Assembly: GCF_022605725.1 (NCBI RefSeq)
Contig: NC_065552.1
Span: forward strand, 18,618,785 to 18,682,784
Source of the DNA: Anthonomus grandis grandis
Lineage: Eukaryota > Arthropoda > Insecta > Coleoptera > Curculionidae
Direction: 5' to 3'
Length of the DNA: 64,000 nt
Shown one piece after another: positions 19,930 through 53,664 of the stretch (the first letter of the stretch is position 1; each line of letters begins with the position of its first letter). The translations under genes were made by a program, and so were the position numbers. The notes under the pieces were generated by a model, which worked only from the letters and a program-made list of their open reading frames with translations, made no database searches and was not told the origin of the DNA.

Positions 19930-20095
19930 TTGAGAATATGGGAAGATGCGAAACCTTACGGGCAAAATCGTGTCACTAAAAGCGGCTGGCGGATAGATGG
20001 CGCAACAAGAAGCGCGCCCGGTCTGGTTTAATAATCTCGTGTATCATTTCATTGTCTGGAGGGCGGACGAACAGGCTTAGGAGTTTTCGCACACA
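19930..20095. promoter_or_regulatory. GC-rich patch, candidate conserved element
   Basis: Contains AGCGGCTGGCGGATAGATGG and AAGCGCGCCCGGTCTGG in non-coding sequence next to the palindromic insertion and about 110 bp before the THAP-domain exon. It could be promoter-proximal sequence of that exon or a conserved element of the bsh neighbourhood. Confidence 0.3.
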
Positions 20096-20203
20096 CCTAG
20101 ATTATTAAATTTGAATTTCCTTTATTATTTTTTAATACTTTTAATTGAGCAGATTTATTTTGCTTGTTTTTTAATAAAACTTGTTAATAGGTCGTCACTT
20201 AAA

Positions 20204-20465
20204 ATGAATATTTGCGTTTATCGTGGATGCAGTAACGTGAAGAAAAGGACAAACAATATTAAAAGTTTTTTTAAGTTCCCTTTAAAAAAACCAGAAACAC
20301 TCGCTGAGTGGATAAATAATTGTGGAAACCAGGAAATATATGTTATAGATGAGGTTTTACTAAAAAATAGACTTATTTGTGGAAAACATTTTAATAAAGA
20401 CTACATTTATTTAAGTGGCAGACGAACGATGCTGCATAAGGCAGCTGTTCCCAAATTTTGGAAAG
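20204..20465 (+). CDS. THAP-domain exon with splice donor
   Basis: The plus-strand ORF from the internal ATG at 20204 encodes a THAP zinc finger: MNICVYRGCSN supplies the first two cysteines (C4, C9), FFKFPL and the conserved Trp in LAEWINNC follow, then RLICGKHFNKDYI supplies the C-x2-H pair and AVPKFW is the AVPxxF-type terminal box. The frame ends at a good donor, AAAG|GTAAGTAAT (GT at 20466-20467), so this looks like a first coding exon. An ORF starting upstream at 20111 only adds hydrophobic residues. No convincing second exon was found; 21756-21998 is a weak candidate. It may be a host THAP gene or the N-terminal exon of a P-type transposon. It has no frame damage, unlike its neighbours. 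Confidence 0.7.
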
Positions 20466-20741
20466 GTAAGTAATCTTTAATAAGAACATATTTTAACATT
20501 CAGTTATTTTCCGTGTGACACTAACTTTCTTATTTTATATGGGACATTTGGTATGGTAGTACGTATTTCAATAGAATATTCACAAAACAATGATACCCCA
20601 TTTGCTACTTTTTTGTATTATAATCATAGAAATTTTTTTTTAATTTTAAATAGGGTGCCATGAATGAGATAAAATCTTAGTTTTTAATTAAGTAATCACG
20701 CAAAAATAGTTTTGACTGTATTTTATAACTTAGATCTGTTA

Positions 20742-20816
20742 TGAGTTACTTATTTTATTGGGCATTACGTCACTTATAGCAAAAATCAATTTAGAAAATA
20801 CGATCTCACACGCTTA
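20742..20816 (+). repeat. Dispersed repeat, copy 2
   Basis: Direct partner of 17253-17328, sharing tgagttacttattttattg and aaaaatcaatttagaaaata. Confidence 0.75.
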
Positions 20817-21125
20817 AAAATTGAAAAGAAGAAGAAAATAGTCTTATTCACGTATTTAAAAGAAATATGAACGTAAATCTTTAATGATATCTTTCGTTTT
20901 ACTTAATTAAATTTAAGTTCAATAAGTTTTAAATACAATAATTTACTTAAGATATAATAGATTTTTTTTATATACCTAGGACCTGCGGTTTAATCTATTA
21001 ATCTCTGAGCTCGTTTTTTTCTTCAATATCCTACCTAACTTTTTTATAAAAAATATTAAAATTAAAAACGATAAAAACAACGAGAAGACCTACTTTTTAA
21101 ATAAAAATACCTAATTTGAACCAAC

Positions 21126-21158
21126 GTTTCGGTAGTTACATCTACTACCGTTATCAAG
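21126..21158 (-). ncRNA. Decayed hammerhead-like hairpin
   Basis: On the minus strand: ttgataa, stem cggtag/ctaccg, then GAAAC. The layout is that of a hammerhead core, but the first and sixth positions of the CTGATGA box are changed, so activity is unlikely. It is the same type of motif as in the palindrome at 19718-19885. Confidence 0.4.
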
Positions 21159-22149
21159 ATAAATAAAGTTAAATTAAATTAAATTAAAGGTATGGACCAA
21201 ATATACCTATCTTTTAAATTTCTCGTTAATACTTCAACAAAGGAATCTATGTATTATTAAAATCAACCGAACAAGTATCTAAGCATTTATCTTCATTTAA
21301 CATTGTAAATGCACTCTCCTTTAGTTTACGTAATTTTGAAATTGGTTCCTTTGCTAAAATTGAGGAAGCATTCCAGTTTATTATAGAATAATAACCATAG
21401 GGTTATTGTCGAATGCATGTTGTGTAATTTTGAAAATCATAGTTTTTTAATCGAATAATTCAAATAAAACCGTTTTAAAGTTTGGGAAGGTGTTCTAATG
21501 TAATGTTTTTGGATGTTTCGTAAAAATTTATTAATTTTATAGTCTTTAACTAATAACTAGTCAGAATTCACCAAGAAAATTTTGATAAATTATTACTTTT
21601 ATTTCAACAAGCAAAATTTAATCATTGTGATGTGTTTATTTTTGCCGTGAGTTGTGTATTGAGTGTTTTCAATTAACATCTTCTGAATATTTTAATTTTG
21701 AAGGTTATAGCACATACTATAATGGGGAGGATTTAATAATAATGATTCGCTGATAATGTTTTTTGACGACAAATTGCAAAATAATATAGAAATCTTTACA
21801 GAGGATATAGATATTGACTTGAAGGACGTAAATAGCAGTACAGTAAATGAATATCTCAGTCCCATGTCAAATTGTGGTTTTCTGCTCTATATTAAACTAA
21901 CAACTAGATATGACTCAGACTCCTGCTTACATTCATTTTTTATCAACACCAGCACAACAACAAAACAAATAAATTGCTATATATTATTTGTGTCATAGAT
22001 CACTAGCCAATTATGGTTGGAATTTAATTAAAAAATTAATAAGTTGGAATTATTAACATTAAACTTCACAAACTATGACTGGAGGTTACAGAAATTCAGG
22101 ACTCTGAAGACGCTATAATTATTTTTGTTAAAAAACTTCAAAACTTATG

Positions 22150-22430
22150 AAGGCATCTGAGAGAATAAAAGTGTTTAAAAACACTAAAAGAGTGTGAAGG
22201 AATGGATAACAAGAGGACTGATTGCCTCAATTAAACACGTACAGGGATAGACTGCAAAAGAACCTACAAAAACATTACGATCATGAAGTACAAACACTTA
22301 CAAAGCTTATAGAAATCATTTAAATAAACTAATAAATATAACAAAGTTTACATTTTACAAACAAAATAGAAACAAGAATGATATGAAAAAAGTATGTAAA
22401 ATTATAAATAAGATAATATATTTTTGCAAT
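22150..22430 (+). pseudogene. Non-LTR retrotransposon EN-RT linker fragment
   Basis: The frames include VKEWITRGLIASIKH and, after frameshifts, AYRNHLNKLINITKFTFY. This is the conserved linker between endonuclease and reverse transcriptase in Jockey/CR1-type elements (a W-I-T-x-G-L-x-x-S-I block, then YRN.L..LI....). It is too short and broken to be functional. Confidence 0.65.
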
Positions 22431-22439
22431 ATTTAGGAA

Positions 22440-23591
22440 GTTATTATAAATTTTTATTATTTTGGATTTTATTATAAAAGGAAACTATATTGCTCAACTT
22501 TCCTCTAATTATACCACCTCTATTGACGTCCTGTATAACCGTGATGCGCGGGGTCTTTAAGCAAAATGTTTGTTTTTTTTTTGTTGTTACTAGGTATCTT
22601 TCTATAGTTTTAAGTATAGTTGTAACAAATGGTAATTAAGAATTTGCTTGTGTCGCTTAAAACTTAAGATGTGGCCTATTTTCTAATTTCTATTAACATC
22701 CTCACTCAAAACCCCTTACTTTACAGAGCTCACTACGCTGCACAATTTTTCAGATATTGAACTACATGACAAAATGGGTTACTTTTTATAAAAAAATATT
22801 GATCAAGAAGTTATATTACCATAGGTATTAAGTCTTATGCATTATTTCAATGATTCTTTATAATATTTACGTGAAACCTGCTTATATCATAAAATGTGTT
22901 CCACATATTTTTTGAATATTAGTTCTTAATTAATTAAGTGCAACAGGCTTTTTATTTAAAAACTTGATCCGCTTGAACACAAAATCGAGAAAACATAATG
23001 TTTGTTGTTGGAATTATAACTTGTATTAAACTTTGTTGGTAATTTTGTAAAAATAGCTTTTTATAATAATATATATATCCTTGTATTAATTTTTGTCTCA
23101 AAAACTTATTTAAGTAAGTAATTATTAATTTGTTTATAAAATTTAACTTTTAAGAAATTTCATGTCTCCACCCTTAAGTAGGTCATTCATCACTTGACCA
23201 CCTAAATGACACCACTGTGTTGTATGTTAAAAAAAAAAATTAAAAAAACATAGTTGGCGGCATCAGCCCATGTCCTAAAAAAATATCCAACACGGCCGCG
23301 TATATTCAAAATATTCAATCAAAGATATAAGTAACATAGCGGCAAATGTGGAGGCCCGTCAAGTCTGTGACAAGCGACTTTTAACTAAAAATAAATTGTA
23401 GGAAATAAATACAGTATAAATAAGTGTTTCTAGAAGTATTAGGTCATTGTATTTGGCTTGTAATAAATCAGTTGACTATTTTTATGCATCGTGTGATTTA
23501 ATTTATACATAAATAAATGGTAAAAATATACATAAAAACCCCTCTATGTTAACAAAAAATATATAAATTTAAAAGTTGTCGATAAATTTGA
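22440..23591. other. bsh 3' flank, no gene seen
   Basis: AT-rich DNA directly beyond the bsh stop; the bsh 3' untranslated region must lie in its upper part. A GC-richer patch at 23255-23380 (TTGGCGGCATCAGCC, ACACGGCCGCG, GTGGAGGCCCGTC) may be conserved transcribed or regulatory sequence. I did not find an unambiguous minus-strand polyadenylation signal. Confidence 0.4.
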
Positions 23592-46727
<23,136 letters not shown>

Positions 46728-47279
46728 CTTTTTTGCACTGTCTTTTACGTTATGTCACAGACAGGAATAGAAATGTTGTGGGCTCGACCTAAAGCATTAT
46801 TGCGTGCCAAGGCAAAACATGCATCGAAACTGGTATAAATATCGATTAATTTTTTTCTTGATATAGGTAAGTATTGCTGTATGATAAATTATACGATTTT
46901 GTTAAGCCTGAAAATACCAGAAATGTTTTAAGATTATTAAATTTCATTAAAAATTCTAACTTTATATATAGGGTGAATGTATATAGGTTTTGTATTTAAC
47001 CCGGGTATTCCAGTATATGTGGGCATTGTGTCAGATGGTTTGTAAGAAAAAAAAACGGATAATTTTGCAATTTTTTTCTCACCGCTCCTTGAAAATCAAC
47101 TTTTAAAACACTTTATATAATTTTATTAATTATTTACTATGATGATCAGATCAGCCTTCTTAAAATGAACAAGTCGGATATTAAAATACTGGATAATATG
47201 TCAATTAAGATATAATTGAACCTGATGCAAGTAAAAGTATTACTGATTTAGTATAATTAAACATTACTCTGCTTAATAT
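46728..47279 (-). promoter_or_regulatory. Presumed bsh promoter and 5' leader
   Basis: Directly upstream of the bsh start. The first 120 bp (to about 46850) are more balanced in composition and probably contain the 5' untranslated region. I do not see a convincing TATA box in the correct orientation (TATAAATA at 46834 reads on the plus strand). Confidence 0.35.
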
Positions 47280-48435
47280 TTGCGTTATAAAAGCATTATA
47301 AAAGCTATGATATTGTTACACTATTTTTTCAGGCATATAATCTACAGAATATTAACTAGTCAGTCTCTAACACAAATATTAAAGAAAGAAATTCAAAAAA
47401 TCCAACGAATGTTGTGCATCACCAAATTTGAAAACAGCAGTGAAGCGCTGGGTAAAGTCCTTCAAATTAAAGCTGCCGATAACATTTCTAATCTAAGATC
47501 AAAACTGTTTCCATCGAAGAGAATAAGGGTGATGCGAATAGTGATGATCTACAAAATCCAAAACGGGACAGATGCGATCGGCGGGTGTTCGTTTGTGAAG
47601 ATAAAGGCCCCGGAATTGGCTGGAAAATATACCGAAAGCCTTATCGTCGAAGAGGAAGTTAATGAAAGACCGGTTACCATTACGGTTGGCACATGAAAAG
47701 CAGTGTCTCTAATAGGATCAAGCATATTACGTGGACTAAATATTAAGCCCTTATCTCGGAAATCGATGCTGAGCACGATGACTGAAGACTCGCCGAAGCT
47801 TACTTACATCTCCCCGATGAAAGTCTATATTACGCTGGAAAGTTATTTTTGGAAAATTGGAAAATATTTTGGGTGCCTCATTGGTCCAGAGACAAGAGAA
47901 TGCCTGTAAATACCTTATGGTAAAGTCACTGGTAACACCACAAGGTGACATTCCTATAAGGATTGCCAACATCCTTTCCAATAACCTTAACATAAGAAAG
48001 GGTTATTTGGTGGCTTTATAGCAACTAGAAGAATTTGTGTTCAGATGTGAAGATGGTTGCGTGATTTCTTTGACTAAGAGACTCAATACGAATCTGGATA
48101 GCTTCACAAAGGATTAAACGGCATAATGATAAAACTGGAAGAACTGGATTAAGTAAGCATAAAATAAATACTGGAAATGCTCAGCCATCCAGAAGACTAC
48201 CTGTTTGTTTAAGAAAAAACTTCATTTAACATGTGACTTGGTGTTTAATACCTCGAGCATTGAGGATATCACAGTGGAGATGTGGACGATGTAAAAATGA
48301 AACTCAATATTCACGAATTGGTCAAAGCAATGCAAGCAATCGGATGAAGACCCGATACAACCTTTAAGCAAACTGTTCAGGATTTTAACAAGGTGACAAA
48401 GTATAGGTTTGGAATCCTTAAAGAATGAGGTAGTA
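47280..48435 (+). pseudogene. Ty3/gypsy-like pol fragment (protease-RT linker)
   Basis: The ORF at 47280-47696 ends with FVKIKAPELAGKYTESLIVE and ERPVTITVG, and the following frames contain LVTPQGDIPIRIANILSNN and IRKGYLVAL, then SEVECFRCEDG-like text. This resembles the region between retropepsin and RT in insect Ty3/gypsy elements. NTGNAQPSRRLP (about 48165-48205) matches the start of the RT domain. Stops are frequent. RT is cut short at the TA insertion of the foldback element at 48436. Confidence 0.6.
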
Positions 48436-49421
48436 TACAGGGTGTCCCGGTTCATGTGGGAAATCTCTCGGATCCAGGTAGAACATCGAAAAATAATACC
48501 GAACGTTCCTATAAAAAAAAATCCTACAGGCCTTCTTTACGAAGATACAGCCTCCTAAAGGACGTTGCTGGAAATTGGTTTTTCATAAATTACTTTTAAA
48601 CTACCCGACAGAATTTAATAAAAATTTTAGGAACACTATTAAGGGCCTCTTAAAATGACTTCCTTAAAATACTTCCTTAAAATGATGGGTATTTGCTAAA
48701 TTTGGAGTATAGCAACGTTTGTAACAATAATGCGTTCAAAAATGCAAAAATTCCGATAAATAAGTCAGGTACAATACAATTGGTTTATATTATTTTTTTA
48801 GTTTTTTTTTATGTTTAGTTTTTATCTTAAGAATAACAAAAAAGAAATAAACGTATAATAAATAAGAAATATTTTATAAAAGTATTTTTTAGGACACCAC
48901 TGTATTTTTAGGAACATGTATTATTTTAAATTAAATGACTTACATCGAAATTTCTCTGTTCTTTAAATAACTAGCGTACTTATCCCATTTAAAAAAAAAA
49001 ATAGTTTATTATTTATTTTTTTTCTCCAAAACGGTTCATTTTATCGATAATAAACAAGAGTACCTTTTTTTAGCCTAGGGTTCAAGGTCCAAAATAAATC
49101 CAAATTTATTTTTTTTTAGACTTTAACATACAGGGTGTTAAAAATATAAGCATTAAAGTATACAACCTAAGCCGCCTCTGGTAAAGTAAACAAGGTAAAT
49201 GTATTTTAAGGATGTCATTTTAAGAGGTCCCTAATAGTGTTCATCACCTAAAATTTTTATTAAATTCCACCGGGTTTAAAAGTAATGTATGAAAAACCAA
49301 TTTCCAGCAGCGTCCTTTAGGAGGCTGTATCTTCGTAAAGAAGGCCTGTAGGATTTTTTTTATAGGAACGTTCGGTATTATTTTTCGATGCTCTACCTGA
49401 ACCCAAAAGATTTCCCACATG

Positions 49422-51201
49422 AACGGGGACGCGTATTTACATACTATACTACAGCACAGAGCACCCTAGAACTCGGCGGTTGTGCACCGCTGTATAATAT
49501 GTAGTTGAAAAATGCGCTTATTTATCACTACATACCATACTACGCTACAGAGCATTAGAAAGAAAAATGTTTTTATGTGATTTGTTTAGTGCTGTAAAAT
49601 TGGTAGTAACACATTTAATTATTGTGTAATTATTTATTACTTTAAATAATTACAATTAATATATACAAAATAATTAGTAAATAATTATTATTTATTTTTT
49701 CTGGCGATTTCGATATAAGACAAGATAAAGGATGTTTAAATATTTAATGAATATGATGCGGCTAGAAAATTTCAAAACAATTACCTAATGTTGTGAAGGT
49801 GTGTTGTACTTTAAAAATTTTAATAGTGGATTGTGCGTTCTTAAAGGTACGTACACGTAAAAAATATAACGTAAAAATAAAACGTAATTTCTTTAGTCCA
49901 TTCCTAAATTTAGCTTAATTTTAAAATATAGGTTTCGCTTCAAAATGTACAGATTTATATTTTTTATCAGGACAATTAAGCAAATATTTATTAAAAATAA
50001 ATACAGGTACTTGACGTAAAATAAAAATAAAATATCTCAGTCTACGAAACTTTATGTTAGTATCTTAACTTTATTATCTAATTAGTTGTATTAGTATCTA
50101 AATTAGTATTTCATTATAGTTAGTTAGCCTAAAATAAACTTTATAATAATATTTGGCGTTATGGCTATTGCAGTCCTCAGCTTGATTCATTGACCTTGGA
50201 ACCTTACGTCTTCGGATGATTTATTTATTTTTTGCTGGCCTTCCTGCCTGAATTCTTTTTGATCCAGATGTCATTCCAGATCTTTGCGATCTTCTAGTTG
50301 TGGACGTAGGCTGTACTTTAATTATTTTTCCACGACAAATATTCTTCATTCTATATTTGTTGCTTCAAGAGTCGAGTTTCTTTTAACCATCTGTACGAGA
50401 TTTGAAAAATTTTGACCTAATTATTCTACCGCAACTTCTTTTCTCTTAAGTAGATCATCTGAATCTGAAGATGATGAAGACAAATTTGGAACCATATCTT
50501 GTTGAAAAAACGTAAGTGTGTCATCTTTTTCTTTACTGTTATCTTCATTTGTGATCACTTCTTTGTTAGAAGTATCCATCATATCTTTAAAAAACATGTC
50601 ATCAATATTTTCCTCTAGGGCTATTTTAGTTAAGATAGGTACTATTGAATTTAATATTTTTGTTATGAATACTAGGTATCATCTCTTTTATTTTTTTATG
50701 TAAAATAGACCTACTAAATTATGGAATGATTTCTTACAGCTTTTTCTTACTGGTTAACAGTGGTGTTTGTATAAACACCTTAAGTTTGGTACTATTGTCT
50801 ATAGGTAGGTAACATGTCAAATCTATGGTAGATATTATTAGGTAAATGAGTAAAATAAAAAGAAAATAACACACCTTTAAAACATTGTTTTTAAATTTTA
50901 AAATAGCATTGAATTCATTAAATATTTTAAAACACGTCTCATCTTGTATATTAAAATCACCAACAATAATGAAACGAAAACCAATAATAATCATAGCACA
51001 TTTATTTACTCTGTTACTACCAATTTTACAGCACCAAACAAATCACATAAAAACATTTTTCTTTCTTATGCTTTGTAGCGTAGTATAGTATGTAGTGATA
51101 AATAAGCGCATTTCTCAACTACATATTATACTGCGATGCAGAGCCGCCGAGTTCTATGGTGCTCTGTGCTGTAGTATAGTATGTAAATACGCAACCGGGA
51201 C
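49422..51201. mobile_element. MULE-like element, 180-bp TIRs, 9-bp TSD
   Basis: Arms 49431-49610 and 51013-51192 are inverted repeats beginning gcgtatttacatactatac. They are flanked by aacggggac (49422-49430) and aaccgggac (51193-51201), 8 of 9 bases identical. A 9-bp duplication with long terminal repeats is characteristic of Mutator-like elements, hence the assignment. The interior of about 1.4 kb has only broken ORFs and no recognisable transposase. Confidence 0.75.
50155..50582 (-). pseudogene. Unknown coding remnant inside the MULE-like element
   Basis: The minus-strand frame starts at about 50582 with MMDTSNKEVITNEDNSKEKD and continues to a serine/aspartate run (NLSSSSSDSDDLLKRKE), then stops, with further readable codons including QMVKRNSTLEATNIE. 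The composition is protein-like (acidic, serine-rich) but I do not recognise a domain. It could be the N-terminus of a lost transposase or a captured host gene fragment. Not functional as it stands. Confidence 0.35.
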
Positions 51202-51209
51202 ACCCTGTA

Positions 51210-51360
51210 TAGGATTAATGATGTCGCCTATAGAATCCAGGGCAGCCCTAAGGCAAAGATGAAAGTAATTTATTTAGATAGGGTTAAATTATATGTAGAT
51301 CAGAGTGATCGGAACGATAACATTTGAGAGAATGGCAATGTTGCAAAGTTGTCTTACTAC
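51210..51360 (+). pseudogene. Ty3/gypsy integrase C-terminal fragment
   Basis: The frame right after the TA duplication reads RINDVAYRIQGSPKAKMKVI, then YLDRVKLYVD, which is the conserved end of gypsy integrase (Y.IQ....K.KV.H.DRL..Y). It belongs to the same gypsy copy as 47280-48435, with RT, RNase H and most of integrase missing in between. Confidence 0.7.
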
Positions 51361-51600
51361 GGCCCTGCCTTGGCCGGATTATTCTAATCGATTTATATTC
51401 ATTTATTTCGAACTAAGAATATTATGTTTGTAAGTAAAGTTGTGAATAAAAGTTGAGTATTTAGTGTTCAAGTGTGCTTATTTCTTCAATCCACGGGATA
51501 TTCATAGCAATATAATAGCTGCAATGAGAAGAAACTAATTCGAAATCCCGCTACCTTATTCTGGCATTAAAGGGGGACACATTTCAGAGCCGTGAGGCGT
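51335..51600 (+). repeat. Candidate gypsy LTR (solo copy seen)
   Basis: Follows the integrase stop and contains an AATAAA signal (gtgaataaaag at about 51445). Starts around tgttgcaaagttg; the end is not certain. No second copy exists in the window, so the LTR call is by position only. Confidence 0.4.
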
Positions 51601-51989
51601 TATTAAATAAAATAATCATAAAATATGCAATGTGTTATAAATTTAAATCATTTTAAGAGAGAAGTGATGGATTTGTTATTAGACAGACGTTATCAGTCTT
51701 TTAATTAATTATCACAATGTGTCCTTTTTAATGATTTGTTTTTCTTCACATTTTTCTTAAATTGGAATTTTCAATTTGAATATTTTTATATTTCATTATT
51801 AAAATATCACCAAGCTCCGACAGTATCAATATTTATTTGTTCAATACTGATTTGTCATTTCTGAATAACACTGGGCAGTTTTTCGTTTTTTAATGAGAAG
51901 ATAAACAAAAGTGTGACAAATTAGTTATTGTAGTTATTAGTAGTAGTTATAAGTAGTGGGATTACTGGGAGTGGCTTACTATTTTTGAC

Positions 51990-52740
51990 CCAAAAGTATC
52001 CAATTTTTTGGAATGCTTGAAGCAATTTTTCGTGGCGAATGATATTATTGACCAAGGCCACTGTATCCTTCCTATCTACTACTACTGTATCCTATCCTAT
52101 ATACTTGGCCAAGAATTTAGAATTTATTATACTTTAGAATAAAGCCCACTTTACTTAATACGTTATCGGAGGAGTGCTATATTTTAGTGCAGAACTTGTG
52201 TGTTCCAAATTTGCCTGAAAATTAAACAATGGATGATTTAGTGAAAGTTCTTGCCAATCATTTTTCATCAGTAAAATTTTATTGCTGAAAGATTGAAATT
52301 TTACAATGCCAAAAAACAACCTAATAGATCTGTCAATAATTTATAGGCCAAGCAAAAAGTTTGGCTTCAAATCTATAATTTTTCCATTGAGCTGCAGGTA
52401 GTTATTAGAGACATATTTATTGTTGGAATGAGTGATGATAAAAATTATGAATTGGCTCTTCGAAGAAAATGTTTTCAGACTGACGTTTGATCGTGCAGTT
52501 AAACTAACCGAGGAAGCGGCAATCCTAGAGTATGACATGAGGGGAAATTTAAGTGGAAATGTAAAGCAGGAACCTGTTTATTTTCAAAAAGTGAATGGAA
52601 CATATAATGGAGCAAGTGGACATAAAGCGACTGTTAAAAGTGAAAAGTGTTTGGGGTGTGGTCGTAAAAATCATAAGACCAATCAGTGCGTGTTTAAAAA
52701 TTGTGGTATAAAGGGACATTTAGCGCCACTGTACATATTT
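51990..52740 (+). pseudogene. Ty3/gypsy-like Gag fragment
   Basis: Frames carry LAKVLANHFSSVKFY-type text (52235-52285, as LVKVLANHFSSVKFY), AERLKFYNAKKQPNRSVN, VVIRDIFIVGMSDDKNYELA and, in the ORF at 52432-52767, a CCHC knuckle KCLGCGRKNHKTNQCVFKNC. These are the capsid C-terminal and nucleocapsid parts of a gypsy-type Gag. A stop after FY and a shift before RRKCFQTDV break it. It lies downstream of the candidate LTR, as the gag of a second, head-to-tail copy would. Confidence 0.7.
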
Positions 52741-52879
52741 TTCTGGAAATTGGTACGCACTTTCTAAGCATCCATAGGGTTTTTCCATACACAATTTGAA
52801 TTTTTATATTTGCCATTGGTGTTCATGGTTTTTTTGGACTTTTCACACAAAAAATTAATTTAATTATTTATTTAAGAAA

Positions 52880-53660
52880 TACTTAACAAGATTATAAAAG
52901 TAGCCACCTTGAATATCGGTATATCTAGTTTACGTCGCAATAATTGTCGGACACGTTCGAAAATTCCTGGGGTCTGTCGAATTACCTCACAAGACGGTAA
53001 AGTCCAGTGCAACGATATATTAGAATGGGCACCCGTCAAAACACCAGCATTCCACCTGCCAAACAATGTCATCCACCTTCTATTTACATTGTTTGAGAAG
53101 TAAAATTCTGGTATTTTGACGGGTGACCATTCTAATATATCGTTGCACTGGACTTTATAATGCGAATCCGCAATGCCTCCACATTTTCAATCGGACTTCC
53201 CATCGTAGGCCCTACAGAAAAAAATCAAGCGGATTTAGGTTGGGAGATTCACGATATACTTCATCAGTCCTTCCCGGTAAAAAAAATGGCCAATCAGAAA
53301 GTTTTCAAAAATTTCAACCCAAGTATTAAGTACAAACTGATGTTGATGATGGCTTTCCGACACAGCTTGTGGGTTATTATCATTCCATATGTGATTGTTA
53401 TGAAAATTTGTAATTGCGTCCGAATTAGCCGAATTGCGAATCCGAATTGCTGGACGTATTAGCCTCATCGGTGAAGAGTACTTTTTTCAAAAACGGTGCA
53501 TCTTATCTTATGTGTTTTAACATCTAACGACATAATGCCACTCTTTTCAGAAAATTCTCTGGCAAAAATGCCTGCACGCGCTGAATATGATAGGGGTATA
53601 AAATATTCCTCATCGTCATCAAACGTCTCAAGCTCTTTCTGTAGTAGGGTTTTTTTCGAT
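52880..53660 (-). pseudogene. Mariner-like transposase relic
   Basis: The minus strand includes a start-side piece with FEEDDEEYFIPLS..., ending at about 53485 in FEKSTLH (near the first Asp box, where LFTDEA-type sequence is expected). A later piece has GSPIENVEALRIR, interrupted by a 162-bp MITE, then RQTPGIFERVRQLLRRKLD, the conserved C-terminal tail of mariner-type transposases. The catalytic middle is largely missing. Confidence 0.65.
52997..53158. mobile_element. 162-bp TA-type MITE
   Basis: Inverted ends: 52997-53050 (aaagtccagtgcaacgatat...) and 53104-53158. They share about 50 bp with a few mismatches and are flanked by TA. It splits a mariner C-terminal coding relic: the codons on the minus strand before and after it read on as one tail. 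Confidence 0.8.
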
Positions 53661-53664
53661 TTTA

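Larger units (their letters stand above)
20466..22079. other. AT-rich, possible intron; no firm gene
   Basis: Contains dispersed repeat copy 2 (20742-20816) and a decayed hammerhead-like hairpin (21126-21158). The ORF at 21756-21998 begins with an acidic stretch (DIDIDLKDVNSSTVNEYLS) and might be a downstream exon of the THAP gene, but no diagnostic domain supports that. Confidence 0.35.
48438..51207. mobile_element. TA-flanked foldback element, interrupted
   Basis: Ends cagggtgtcccgg (48438) and ...ccgggacaccctg (to 51207), each beside TA (48436-48437 and 51208-51209). Long arms: 48438-48672 and 49201-49421, inverted copies with mismatches (both include gttcggtattatttttcga in one orientation or the other). 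The right arm is cut near its end by the 49431-51192 element. With that element removed, the two halves of the right terminus (…catgaac and cgggacaccctg) join. No coding capacity of its own. Confidence 0.85.

Noticed and set aside
46833..46842. TATAAATA as a bsh TATA box
   Set aside because: It reads on the plus strand, away from bsh.
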